Of a stretch of DNA of 36,231 nt, positions 7,932-16,453 are shown piece by piece. Every line of letters begins with the position of its first letter. Position 1 is the stretch's first letter. The position numbers and the translations under genes are program-made. The notes beneath the pieces are model-generated. The model worked only from the letters and a program-made list of their open reading frames with translations. It was not told the origin of the DNA and searched no databases. Source of the DNA: JAFGOM01 sp964605795 (GTDB lineage: Archaea > Halobacteriota > Methanomicrobia > Methanomicrobiales > Methanospirillaceae); NCBI GenBank assembly GCA_964605795.1, contig CAZSDZ010000029.1, positions 1 to 36,231 of the forward strand, written 5' to 3'.

Positions 7932-8783
7932 TTATTCTGCTCTCCGTTTCACCATAAAAATAATCGAACCTCTACTCGTAAAGGTTAAAAAAACCGACCG
8001 GAGCAGAGGAGAATATTTCACAAGGGAGAGAAAGACTGATTTATATCTCTTTTTTACGGTTTTTTCGTTTATTAAATCAATTGTTGAATAAAAGGACGAG
8101 AATCCTGCATCGCGTCCTAATTTACATAAATCACTATAACTAAACCAGTGAACTGCCGGCCGGGATGAATACCTCGCAAGTTCAGGCAGGTAATGAAGAT
8201 GCATGAAAACATATGATTCTTTTAAAATAGAAGGATACCATTGAAAAAACCTTTTAGTATACTCTCCATTATAATAAAGGTGTCGGTTTGTTGTACTGAT
8301 ATAGGCAACTCCACCCGGTTCAAGAACCCGGTATATCTCATTCATAGTTTTAATAGGAGAATCGACATGTTCAAGAACATAATTGAGAACCACAAAACTT
8401 TGAGAACTATCAGGAACCGGTATCTGTTCGACGTTCCCGTTTAGTATGATATCATTGTTTTTTAAAAATTCCCTTGCTGATTGACACATCTCTAAAACGG
8501 GTTCAATCCCTCTGGCATCAAACCCATTGAGTAACATTTCCTGTACTATAACCGGGGTAGGACCACACCCTACATCCAGTGATCTTCCTGACAATTCTTC
8601 TCTATTTACTAACTGGAAAAAAAAGTCAAATAGTTGTTGATACCGTTTAGATCCATCAGGGGTCACAATTTTTTGACGTTTTTCTGCTTTATACTGTGCA
8701 CCCAGGCGTTTTAAATCCGGATAGCCTTCCTTTAAGGCACGGTTTTCATAGAGTGATTGATAAAACTTGTTCTTTTTCAACAT
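7932..8783 (-). CDS. Class I SAM-dependent methyltransferase
   Basis: 283 residues. Motif I is SLDVGCGPTPVIVQEML (about residues 83-99), followed by RGIEPVLEMC (motif II acid), VEQIPVPDSSQSFVVL and NYVLEHVDSP, then YRVLEPGGVAYISTTN. This is the Methyltransf_11/UbiE-like arrangement. The C-terminal about 100 residues have a hydrophobic stretch near the end (VFLSLVKYSPLLRSVFLTF) that may touch the membrane. It is convergent with the neu operon and lies among glycosyltransferases, so methylation of a glycan or lipid-linked sugar is likely; substrate unknown. Confidence 0.8.
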   Translation of the reverse strand: MLKKNKFYQSLYENRALKEGYPDLKRLGAQYKAEKRQKIVTPDGSKRYQQLFDFFFQLVNREELSGRSLDVGCGPTPVIVQEMLLNGFDARGIEPVLEMCQSAREFLKNNDIILNGNVEQIPVPDSSQSFVVLNYVLEHVDSPIKTMNEIYRVLEPGGVAYISTTNRHLYYNGEYTKRFFQWYPSILKESYVFMHLHYLPELARYSSRPAVHWFSYSDLCKLGRDAGFSSFYSTIDLINEKTVKKRYKSVFLSLVKYSPLLRSVFLTFTSRGSIIFMVKRRAE

Positions 8784-8892
8784 AGTAATATAGTACCTAT
8801 TCTATTATTCATCTTTTTCATTTATCAGTGGCAATCTGCCTCAAATTATCAATAATCACTCAATTCGTGAACTCGATACAACTGATGTCTTT

Positions 8893-10110
8893 TCATGCAC
8901 AATATTCATTTATAACCCTCTGATAATACTTAATTAACATTCCAATCCTGTCTTCTTCTTTCACTTCTTCGACCCATTTTGAAATATTTTTTTTCATCTC
9001 TGCGATCTCATCAGGTGAGAGAGAGAGCAACATATCAATAGCATGATATATACTTTCAGAATCACCATTTTTCGCAATAAATCCAGTTACTTTATCAGTA
9101 ATCATCTCATCCAGACTGGAATTATCGGTTCCGATTACCGGAACATAACAAAATAACGCTTCAAGACAGGTATTTGGATAATTATCAGTTCGTGAAGGAA
9201 GGATAACCCCGTATGACTGCCTGATCACGGGATAAAGCATCTTTTTTGGAAGAGGAGGAAAATATCGAATATTTTTTTCTGAAACCCCAGTATTTTTTAG
9301 AATCGACTGAAAAAAACCTGAACCGTCAGGAAGATAACTATCAGATCCAATAAACACAAAGACAATATCAGGATATTTTTGAATAATCGTTGGAATGACA
9401 GGACCGATTAAATCTGCACCCTTTATCCCGTTTAAGGTCCCGAAAAAAAGGAGATATTTACAACCTGATAGATTTTCATCATAAAAAGAATTATCCAGTT
9501 CACCGGTATAAAATTCTATCGGCGTTCGAATAAGGTCTACATCAATGGCTTCAAACCGCTTGTATATAGTTTGAAGGTGTCTGCTCGGGACATACGCAGA
9601 ATCCGCCCGGGTAATCTGATGGAGAAGGAACCAGTCAACCAGTATATTTGCCAGTGATCTCTTCACTCCTAGTGCAGACCTATTAAGTGGTTGATAACTT
9701 GATATTCTGCACACAACTGGGAATCTTTTATTTTTAAGAATGGAAAATCCTAGCCCGTAGCCTGTAATTGATGTCTGAATAATTGAAAGTGGTTGTTTTT
9801 TATGTTCTTTTAGGACAGATTTTGCAATATTGTGTGCGATAAAGAACTGGTTCGTTATCGGGATGAGAAATTTTGATGCATTGGAGAAGTTTAAACATTG
9901 AATAATAAACCTTTGAATTAATTTTATATTAACCTGAATTATTGTAACTCCCTCACAATTATATCGATTCTGGGAATTCGAATAGGTAAAGATAATAACC
10001 TCATTCCCTCTTCGTGCTAATTCATCTCCGGTTTTTTTCAGATAATTTGCAAGGCCACCGGTAATATTTCCATCATAAACATACTCAGAAGTAATAAATC
10101 CAATTTTCAT
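8893..10110 (-). CDS. Glycosyltransferase family 4 protein
   Basis: 405 residues with GT-B architecture. The N-terminal Rossmann half contains the acceptor loop TGGLANYLKKTGDELARRG, as in GT4 enzymes. The C-terminal half contains LLFFGTLNGIKGADLIGPVI (donor-domain start), VFIGSD, and the donor-site block PNTCLEALFCYVPVIGTDN followed by SSLDEMI, i.e. the two Glu of the EX7E-type motif. It should transfer an activated sugar to a growing surface glycan at the cytoplasmic face. Donor and acceptor are unknown. Confidence 0.85.
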   Translation of the reverse strand: MKIGFITSEYVYDGNITGGLANYLKKTGDELARRGNEVIIFTYSNSQNRYNCEGVTIIQVNIKLIQRFIIQCLNFSNASKFLIPITNQFFIAHNIAKSVLKEHKKQPLSIIQTSITGYGLGFSILKNKRFPVVCRISSYQPLNRSALGVKRSLANILVDWFLLHQITRADSAYVPSRHLQTIYKRFEAIDVDLIRTPIEFYTGELDNSFYDENLSGCKYLLFFGTLNGIKGADLIGPVIPTIIQKYPDIVFVFIGSDSYLPDGSGFFQSILKNTGVSEKNIRYFPPLPKKMLYPVIRQSYGVILPSRTDNYPNTCLEALFCYVPVIGTDNSSLDEMITDKVTGFIAKNGDSESIYHAIDMLLSLSPDEIAEMKKNISKWVEEVKEEDRIGMLIKYYQRVINEYCA

Positions 10111-10168
10111 GATATTGATACAGTTTTTTAATTATTGGGAACCATATCGTGTGAGTGATTCTTTAATA

Positions 10169-10178
10169 ATTTATAAAT
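10169..10178 (-). promoter_or_regulatory. TATA-box-like site upstream of the glycosyltransferase at 8893-10110
   Basis: On the minus strand AATTTATAAATT lies about 60 nt before the ATG at 10110, in the 217-nt gap between the two glycosyltransferase genes. Its distance would give a leader of roughly 35 nt. Nothing else was seen in this gap. The region is generally AT-rich, so chance matches are common. Confidence 0.35.
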
Positions 10179-10327
10179 TCATTCAGATTATCCAGATAAT
10201 CTTTTTAATAAGTTAATAAGATGCCTTATATCCTGACAGTATATAACCATATAAAACAGATAACGTGCTTTTTTTAGAACCATACTATGCAATATCCACG
10301 TAGTACATTAAATTTCTAAAATAATCC

Positions 10328-11521
10328 CTATGATTCCGACCTGATTAGTTCTTCATACACTCTGATCTGTTTCTTGATTATTTCTTCACTATCAAATCTT
10401 TGTGCCCACTCCCTTACCTGTTCCCGATCCGGGGGATCGGATAATATCGAGATAACAGCATCAGCAAAGCGCTCCTCAAACGCTGATCCCGATTCCACAA
10501 CCGCTCCTCCGAACCCGATTGCTTCAGGTATTCCACCAGCATCACTCCCGACAACCGGACACCCACACGATTGTGCCTCCATGACAACATTAGGCAGCCC
10601 TTCACTCCGACTTGGGAGAATAAGAACGTCAAAGGCATTCATCCAGAACGGGATCTGGTCTGGTGCAATATATCGATAAAAATGAACAGATATCTGATTC
10701 TGGGCACATGCAAACTTGACAGAATCTTCGAGATCCCCGTCGCCGATAATAACGAATTCAACATCCTGAACTTTTTGGGCAATATGATAAAAAATTACAG
10801 GTAATGATTCAGATCGCTTTACAAAACAGAGTCGTCCGATAAAACCTACATACTTTTTCCCTTTTTGTTCCAAATGAAGGAATTTTAGTGCCTTCTCTTT
10901 TTCCATAAGAGAAAACACGGATATATCTACTCCAATAGTCGGAAAAATCTCATAGTTATGAGAAGAATAACCTAGTTCCTGTGCATAATTAAGAAGACTA
11001 GTACTTGGGAAAAAAACTTTATCTGCATTATTTAATGAAAAAACAATTTTTTTTTGATTTTTTGGATTACAACGTGAGGCAACCATTAGCTCAGATCCAT
11101 GACAACTAATAATACAGGGAATCCCGGTAATTCTTTTAACAAGGGTAGCAATGAAACCTTCAGGATATGCACTATGAGCATGGATAAGATCATAATGATC
11201 CGTTGTTATTTCTTTAATCACAGCATTAGTTCTCATTGTCAGCCAATGATTTCCCTTTAAAATATGATCTAAAAACGTTTCGGTAACTATTATGAATTGA
11301 TATCCAATCCCATCAACTTCAATCTTTATCCTTTTATTATTTAAAGGAAGCCTTCGGATTTTTTTATAGAACCAATAGGAAAAATTCTCTTTAATATGGA
11401 ATGCGAGTAATTTTAAATCGATTCCATGTTCTTTTAATTTTTTTACCCTTCTGATGATAAAAATCCCATTTATTGGATAATCTTTTAGAGGATAATACCC
11501 TGTTAAGATAAAAACGTTCAT
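10328..11521 (-). CDS. Glycosyltransferase family 4 protein
   Basis: 397 residues, classic GT4. The N-terminus has YYPLKDYPINGIFIIRRVKK, LIHAHSAYPEGFIA and CIISCHGSE. The donor domain has YVGFIGRLCFVKRSESLP, VEFVIIGDGDLE, DVLILPSRSEGLPNV and MEAQSCGCPVVGSDAGGIPE (EX7E). It probably adds a hexose or similar residue in surface-glycan assembly. It is separated from the upstream sulfatase-like gene by 106 nt containing a strong hairpin, so it may be transcribed separately. Confidence 0.88.
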   Translation of the reverse strand: MNVFILTGYYPLKDYPINGIFIIRRVKKLKEHGIDLKLLAFHIKENFSYWFYKKIRRLPLNNKRIKIEVDGIGYQFIIVTETFLDHILKGNHWLTMRTNAVIKEITTDHYDLIHAHSAYPEGFIATLVKRITGIPCIISCHGSELMVASRCNPKNQKKIVFSLNNADKVFFPSTSLLNYAQELGYSSHNYEIFPTIGVDISVFSLMEKEKALKFLHLEQKGKKYVGFIGRLCFVKRSESLPVIFYHIAQKVQDVEFVIIGDGDLEDSVKFACAQNQISVHFYRYIAPDQIPFWMNAFDVLILPSRSEGLPNVVMEAQSCGCPVVGSDAGGIPEAIGFGGAVVESGSAFEERFADAVISILSDPPDREQVREWAQRFDSEEIIKKQIRVYEELIRSES

Positions 11522-11572
11522 ATATTATTTTATAAGTATCTATTGGTTCAATTAAATAACATTAACTATGGA

Positions 11573-11610
11573 GGGCCCATCCAGTGAAGAAATTTAAACT
11601 GGATGGGCTC
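11573..11610 (-). terminator. Intergenic hairpin between sulfatase-like and glycosyltransferase genes
   Basis: GCCCATCCAGT at 11575-11585 pairs perfectly with ACTGGATGGGC at 11598-11608, extendable by two pairs (one G-T), around a 12-nt loop. It lies 18 nt after the stop of the sulfatase-like gene. It could be a transcription terminator or RNA-stability hairpin for that operon; there is no long T run directly after it, so the role is uncertain. Confidence 0.45.
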
Positions 11611-11627
11611 GGTAAAACTGATAAATC

Positions 11628-13325
11628 CTAAACGGTAGAATCATTCGTGGGAAAAGAGACTTTCATACAATTCATCGATTGTCCATTTTCACGGACTTTA
11701 TACCATCCATTTTGTCCTTTCCAGTATGAAATATCATCCAACCGGGAAAGGGATCCATGAAAGTAATAATTGAGAATCATTCTCCATGCATTGACTGATG
11801 TTATTGTTTCATACAATACCATATCTCCTCCATCAGGAAGGTAATATGCCTGAAAATTATTCACCATGTAATTAGAACCGATATTATCTCCTTTACATGC
11901 CCCTTCTTCAAAATAACAACCCCATTGTTCAATAAATTCCTTATGAGGCTCAATATCTGATTGGTATTTTTCATTACTTTTAAGGGCAGGATAATCTCCA
12001 TGATCTGATAATAATACAATAACCGGCTTCTTTTCAGAATTATGTAATATACATCCAATCATCTCCTCAATTTGATGATTTATTTCTTTTACTCTGTTTA
12101 AATATTCAGATTTATTACCACTCATACCACCTATTCCATTAAAGTGCACATAGGTAAAGGTAGTATCGGGAACGAATGAAACATTACCCACATGAGAAAA
12201 TAATTGTTTTTGCGTATCAGGTGATGATCTCGTTGCAATAATCCATTTTGTATACTCTTTTAAGACGTCTGAGTCGATAAGAGAGCTGAATATCTGAGTC
12301 TCAAATCTCTGATCAATCAGTTCAATTATTGCCCCAATATAAGAGTTTCTGATAAACTCAATAACTATCAATTGGGGGATTTCATCAGATATTGCCGGTA
12401 AAATTGAACCATCATGATGGTTCAATATTTCATCTAGTTCCATCTTTTTTTGTTTTTTATATAAAGGCAAGTGATGGGAGTACGCTCCATATGTTTTAAA
12501 TCCGTTTATTTTAAAAAAATCAATTAATTGATAACCATTTTTATGATAATATCCAAGTTCATAAGGATAATATGTGTAGTTTAAATTCATTACAATATCA
12601 GTAAATGTGCTTGTTGATCCAGTATTGCTCGAACTATTGGTAATAACGGTAAAACCAAAAGATTTCAGGTTGTTTAAGAATTCAGAATTATCAAAATCAC
12701 AAAACTCAGTGAGTGATTCTTTTCCGGGATACCTATCAACAATCAGGAAATAATAATCTCTTTCATTTAAAGAGTTTGATACATTCAATTGCGGAAATAG
12801 TGGATTTTCATCGAATGATACATCAAGTGGATGTTTTTGCATCGGATCAGTATCAGATAATGAGAGAACGACAATTGATGCACAGACCTGAAACAGGAGG
12901 ATCACACAGATAATATTTAATACAATTGTTATTTGACCAACATTCTGCTTGATAAACCTCATGCGCAGTATAAAGAATACACAACACATGAAAAGTGTTA
13001 AAAAGATAAAAAAGTATAACTGTCGGAAAAAAAACAAGTTTTCTAATATATCCCCAATTATCTCATATAAAGGATAAGCAGCATAATTGATGAAGATAAA
13101 TATCGTTAAAAAAATTGCAATATGCTTGTAATCTCTTCCAAAAAAATGAAAACTAATCAATATTGCAGAAACAATAAAAAACAGCAACCCCATCGGAAGG
13201 TAAATCGTCTCGATAGGAAAACCGGTTTCCAGATCATTTGAGATGAAAAGAAGACTAAGATATCCAATAAGTAAATAGGGATGCAGAGGTAATTCAATAA
13301 ATTTTTTTTTAAAAAACTTTTTCAT
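11628..13325 (-). CDS. Membrane-anchored sulfatase-like (alkaline phosphatase superfamily) protein
   Basis: 565 residues. The first about 160 residues contain about five hydrophobic segments (for example LLFFIVSAILISFHFFG and LYFFIFLTLFMCCVFFIL). The rest is an extracytoplasmic catalytic domain: YYFLIVDRYPG (metal-binding Asp), a Ser/Thr-rich TNSSSNTGSTSTFTD where the nucleophile is expected, and VIVLLSDHGDYP (metal-binding Asp-His) near residue 460. This is the layout of LtaS-like and phosphoethanolamine-transferase-like proteins, which move phospho-alcohol groups onto surface polymers, or of true sulfatases. The exact reaction cannot be told. It follows the kinase-like/methyltransferase gene by 10 nt. 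Confidence 0.72.
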   Translation of the reverse strand: MKKFFKKKFIELPLHPYLLIGYLSLLFISNDLETGFPIETIYLPMGLLFFIVSAILISFHFFGRDYKHIAIFLTIFIFINYAAYPLYEIIGDILENLFFFRQLYFFIFLTLFMCCVFFILRMRFIKQNVGQITIVLNIICVILLFQVCASIVVLSLSDTDPMQKHPLDVSFDENPLFPQLNVSNSLNERDYYFLIVDRYPGKESLTEFCDFDNSEFLNNLKSFGFTVITNSSSNTGSTSTFTDIVMNLNYTYYPYELGYYHKNGYQLIDFFKINGFKTYGAYSHHLPLYKKQKKMELDEILNHHDGSILPAISDEIPQLIVIEFIRNSYIGAIIELIDQRFETQIFSSLIDSDVLKEYTKWIIATRSSPDTQKQLFSHVGNVSFVPDTTFTYVHFNGIGGMSGNKSEYLNRVKEINHQIEEMIGCILHNSEKKPVIVLLSDHGDYPALKSNEKYQSDIEPHKEFIEQWGCYFEEGACKGDNIGSNYMVNNFQAYYLPDGGDMVLYETITSVNAWRMILNYYFHGSLSRLDDISYWKGQNGWYKVRENGQSMNCMKVSFPTNDSTV

Positions 13326-13335
13326 AGTATCACAA

Positions 13336-14721
13336 TTATAAATATTTTACATTATGTATTAGATAAAGTGTCCTGGTTGAATCGGGAATTTTCTCTTTTG
13401 CAATTATTGTAAAGTAGTCTTTCATGCTACTCTCAAAGGTTTCCTCAGAATAATCCAAAAAAGAACTCAAACTGTTAATAATCATTTTTCTCACTTGAGA
13501 GTCTGAAATCGGGATAAATTCAATAATTACATAACGCGAAATTTGTGAGAGAAATTCAAATATCTGTATAAATGGGATATTTCCAGTGATTCGAAGATGA
13601 TGAATTAATGCCAGAAATAAAACCATATCTACAGGGCCCCTTGACTTGATATCTTTTCTTTCCTCTAAATTCCATCCAATTGAGGGAGAAGGATTACAGA
13701 GATCCATATAGAGAGGAGTGATAGGAATACTATCCTGTTTAAATTCCTGATACATCTTCTCTACACAACCACAATCACCATCAAAAGCAATTACATGAGC
13801 ATCGTTGAAGCATCCGATTTTCGAGAACTCACCGGTATTAGCACCAAAGTCCCAGATAATTCCAGGTTTTATCTGATTTATATACTCATGTACCTTCTGC
13901 TTTTTGAATGAAAATGCACGATCAGAGTAATTTGTATCCTGATAATAATCAATCCATTCAGTACCCAATCCCTCCCAGTTGCATTTCATAACCGCTTTTT
14001 CAAGAGAATTGATAAGACCCAGGATCCCGTTTTTGCTCACATAAGGAATTTTAACTTTTTTACTTGTATCAGCAAACCTTCTCTGGCTTCTCGCATGAAG
14101 ATGGATGTGAACGAGAGGACGAAATGAAAACTTGGTTTTTGAGGGTAATAGTTTACTAACCATATCAATTGGGATTGACCCAAGATACAATTGCGTCATT
14201 CTATTTAATCTCACATCACAAAAGTGCATCAATAAAAGAGGTCCAAGAAAATGCTCACAAAATTGCTGATAGGCAATCCAGGGTACACCTTCTTTATACA
14301 ATTCAAATGATAAGGTATCAATAAATACAGGTTTCTCATTGATGAATTGAATGTTGAAGGCTGATGCATCTTTCAAAATCATCCCATGATCCAGAGAAAT
14401 TTTCAGTATCTGTAATGTGAGAAGAGCTGCATCTTTGAGTTGAGAAAAGGACCACTCATAAGGATAATTGATGAAAGGTATTTTATCCTGCTTTATAATA
14501 AGATACGCATCATCTGATTCCTGCGATAGTAATTCAACATTCTCGTGTTTTAAAATCAACCCATTATCTGCTAAATTCTGATATAATTGGCTGCTAATAA
14601 AATGATCGTAATGATGAGCATATATTTTGTTTATCTGTCGAAATACCAATCCTTCCTGATAAAAGATAAAACCACATGGATCACGAAATGAACTTGGCTC
14701 TCTCAAGCAGGTATCATTCAT
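13336..14721 (-). CDS. Two-domain protein: kinase-like N-terminus, SAM methyltransferase C-terminus
   Basis: 461 residues from ATG 14721, whose ATGA overlaps the stop of the small gene upstream; upstream ATGs at 14742 and 14760 are possible but less likely. The start FRDPCGFIFYQEG is typical of NoeA-like glycan methyltransferases. Residues around 125-150 read ILKDASAFNIQF then KPVFIDTLSFE, resembling a kinase catalytic loop (D....N) and metal loop. The C-terminal half has IIWDFGANTGEFSKIG (SAM motif I), VIAFDGD (motif II) and DMVLFLALIHHL. Such proteins occur in surface polysaccharide loci. Methylation is likely; kinase activity is speculative. Confidence 0.7.
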   Translation of the reverse strand: MNDTCLREPSSFRDPCGFIFYQEGLVFRQINKIYAHHYDHFISSQLYQNLADNGLILKHENVELLSQESDDAYLIIKQDKIPFINYPYEWSFSQLKDAALLTLQILKISLDHGMILKDASAFNIQFINEKPVFIDTLSFELYKEGVPWIAYQQFCEHFLGPLLLMHFCDVRLNRMTQLYLGSIPIDMVSKLLPSKTKFSFRPLVHIHLHARSQRRFADTSKKVKIPYVSKNGILGLINSLEKAVMKCNWEGLGTEWIDYYQDTNYSDRAFSFKKQKVHEYINQIKPGIIWDFGANTGEFSKIGCFNDAHVIAFDGDCGCVEKMYQEFKQDSIPITPLYMDLCNPSPSIGWNLEERKDIKSRGPVDMVLFLALIHHLRITGNIPFIQIFEFLSQISRYVIIEFIPISDSQVRKMIINSLSSFLDYSEETFESSMKDYFTIIAKEKIPDSTRTLYLIHNVKYL

Positions 14722-14912
14722 TTTCTTATTTTTAAAAACCATTCTTTTATACGGATCCAATATATTCTTATTGATATTGATACCCCTAATAGAATGGCAA
14801 TAAGCGTCTGAAAAATCATACTACCGGTACCTGGATCAAGGTACGCAGAGACAGGAGTAACAACAAATAAACAAATCGCCGATATGAGACCTAACGAGAT
14901 AAATAATTTCAT
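14718..14912 (-). CDS. Small membrane protein with YLDPGTGS motif
   Basis: 64 residues from ATG 14912 (a GTG at 14945 is an alternative). The N-terminal hydrophobic segment (LFISLGLISAICLFVVTPV) looks like a signal or anchor and ends at SAYLDPGTGSMIFQ. A second membrane segment (LIAILLGVSISIRIYWI) precedes a basic tail. Short proteins with AYLDPGTGS are repeatedly found beside sulfatase-like and NoeA-like genes in polysaccharide loci; their job is unknown. It is coupled by ATGA to the downstream gene. A TATA-like CTTATAGAG on the minus strand near 14950-14958 may be the operon promoter. Confidence 0.7.
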   Translation of the reverse strand: MKLFISLGLISAICLFVVTPVSAYLDPGTGSMIFQTLIAILLGVSISIRIYWIRIKEWFLKIRK

Positions 14913-15260
14913 TATTTTCTTTTTCTTAGAAATGATACTTATCACTTTTCTCTATAAGAAAAATAAGTAACACAATAGTCAACAAGAAAGAAGAATTTGA
15001 CATTATTCCAAAAAAAGCGCGTGAATAACGTAATACCAGATTTATCGATTGAGGATTTAGCCCCTCATTACTATTGCCTCTTCGCAATTTTCAGCCATCA
15101 TTCCGCATTAAAAATTTCGTAACATTTTACCTCCTGGATTCCCGCCGATTTATAACGAGTCCGGCGGGAATCCAGGATACATGGCAGGAAGAAATAACCA
15201 TCAGGTATGTATACACCCATCGGTACCGATATCAGGAATAATATCCAGAATAATCCGTAT
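14913..15260. other. 348-nt gap between the glycan island and fwdC
   Basis: No gene is supported here. It holds the probable promoter of the minus-strand YLDPGTGS operon near 14950-14958 and the 16-bp palindrome at 15132-15177 behind fwdC. Base composition changes across it from AT-rich on the left to GC-richer on the right. Confidence 0.5.
15132..15177 (-). repeat. Perfect 16-bp inverted repeat downstream of fwdC
   Basis: TCCTGGATTCCCGCCG at 15132-15147 is followed by a 14-nt loop and its exact complement CGGCGGGAATCCAGGA at 15162-15177. It begins 84 nt after the fwdC stop on the minus strand. It could form a very stable RNA hairpin acting as terminator, or be a small mobile palindrome similar in style to REP elements. 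No second copy was seen in this window. Confidence 0.6.
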
Positions 15261-16028
15261 CTACCTGCAAAATTTCTGAACAATTACCTCCCCTTTCCCC
15301 CGGTTTGCGACATCCCCGGTAAACCGGCTATAGGATATCCCATCAACACTAACCGTTCCCTGGTCACGAAATCCGGGGAGCATCTCAAATGCGGTCCCGT
15401 GAATCGTCACATTTCCCCCGGTCAGGTTGCCACAGGGCCGGTAGCAATCCCCGAAGATCGTAAGTGTCCCTGAATTCATCTCGACTCCTGCCATATCCCC
15501 GCAGGAGCCATGAATAATAATATCACCCCCGCTGTTATACTCACCGCAAAAGTCACCGGCATTCCCCATGACCTCTATCGTGCCACCCCGCATTCCGCGT
15601 TTCTCACCCCGGTACCCTGACCCGCAGTAATCACCACAGGAACCAAGGCAGATGATCGTGCCACCCCGCATCTCTCTGCCCAGCCACGCATCGGCATTAC
15701 CTCTGATCTCGATGATGCCTGACTCCATGAAGTTACCGCAGTGCATCCCGATATCCCCGTTTATGGTGATACGTCCGCCATTCATGTATTCCCCCACCCG
15801 TTTCACCCTGCCGGTCTCACCGGTAAGAATTACGTGAATATCAGTCACCTCTTTGGTACTGCCGTTGTACTCTATCTCTGCAATATCAGAGAGAGATCGC
15901 TTCTTATTCCCCTCCCAGACAAAAATTTCCTCCCTGGCAATAAAAGCAGATGGAACAATGCTCTCTGCCTCTACCGGAATATTCGGCTTATCATTTGGTA
16001 AAAAGGTGATGGTAATCTCCATAGGCAT
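15261..16028 (-). CDS. fwdC: Formylmethanofuran dehydrogenase subunit C
   Basis: 255 residues (253 if ATG 16022, METITIT-like start MEITITFLPND, is used). FwdC is the beta-helical subunit that bridges FwdA and FwdB in the tungsten/molybdenum enzyme reducing CO2 to formylmethanofuran with ferredoxin electrons. The glutamate-synthase-C-like right-handed helix is evident from repeated turns: GDIGMHCGNFMESG, GNADAWLGREMRGG, GSCGDYCGSG, GNAGDFCGEYNSGG, GSCGDMAGVEMNSG and GDCYRPCGNLTGG. It stands alone, 1.2 kb from fwdA, separated by the oppositely oriented mobB. A palindrome follows its stop. Possible minus-strand TATA-like sites are CATAAAAATA (plus-strand reading) at 16056-16065 and TACTTATA at 16201-16208. 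Confidence 0.93.
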   Translation of the reverse strand: MPMEITITFLPNDKPNIPVEAESIVPSAFIAREEIFVWEGNKKRSLSDIAEIEYNGSTKEVTDIHVILTGETGRVKRVGEYMNGGRITINGDIGMHCGNFMESGIIEIRGNADAWLGREMRGGTIICLGSCGDYCGSGYRGEKRGMRGGTIEVMGNAGDFCGEYNSGGDIIIHGSCGDMAGVEMNSGTLTIFGDCYRPCGNLTGGNVTIHGTAFEMLPGFRDQGTVSVDGISYSRFTGDVANRGKGEVIVQKFCR

Positions 16029-16453
16029 CTCTCATAATCTATTCCATATCAGGGGCATAAAAATAATCGATTCTCCTCATGTTCCCATCAGGACACAATG
16101 AAAGCATAAAACACGCTTGATTTAGGTAGGACAGGCAGAGAAAATGGTTTTTCTCTTCTCTGACAGCATAGATAAATCTATACCATTCCAAGCACCGGTT
16201 TACTTATATTAGAGGACTGTCATAATCTCATGATTCTCACACCTTAGAGACCAAATTCTTCTGATTCGTAAGCGCTTCCTGGCATATAGTTGTATAACCC
16301 GTCTTACAAAGTTTTCCCTATGTTTGAGGCAGAAACCGGTTCGCAAAGGGGAAACCCCCTAGCCGATAGAAAATAAGAAACTTCTATCCCGGATCATCCA
16401 CAGAACAATCCCGTATTATATAAGGTATCACCTGCGAAACCTCTCATACAGCA
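16029..16453. other. 425-nt divergent intergenic region, fwdC / mobB
   Basis: No coding gene is evident. It should carry the divergent promoters. For mobB, TATTATATAA at 16414-16423 lies about 31-40 nt before the ATG, giving an almost leaderless mRNA. For fwdC, two weaker TATA-like sites lie at 16056-16065 and 16201-16208. Two small hairpins, GGGGAAACCCC near 16348-16358 and GATAGAA/TTCTATC at 16365-16371/16382-16388, lie upstream of the mobB TATA and could be protein-binding sites. Regulation by molybdate or tungstate would be logical but no known site was recognised. Confidence 0.4.
16414..16423 (+). promoter_or_regulatory. TATA box of mobB
   Basis: TATTATATAA is the best archaeal TATA match in the gap. 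Its centre is about 35 nt before ATG 16454; with a start site about 26 nt downstream, the mRNA leader would be only some 9 nt. No Shine-Dalgarno is visible, in agreement with near-leaderless translation. Confidence 0.5.

Noticed and set aside
15098..15283. 61-codon frame on the minus strand over the palindrome
   Set aside because: It overlaps the fwdC end and the inverted repeat, has no family likeness, and ends in non-protein-like text.
16325..16365. A tRNA-like GGTTCGCA stretch
   Set aside because: The flanking bases do not form a T arm or acceptor stem.
16340..16400. Hairpins before mobB as a riboswitch (molybdenum/tungsten cofactor type)
   Set aside because: They lie upstream of the best TATA box, so would not be in the mRNA, and the stems do not match the known Moco RNA layout. 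Kept only as possible protein-binding sites.
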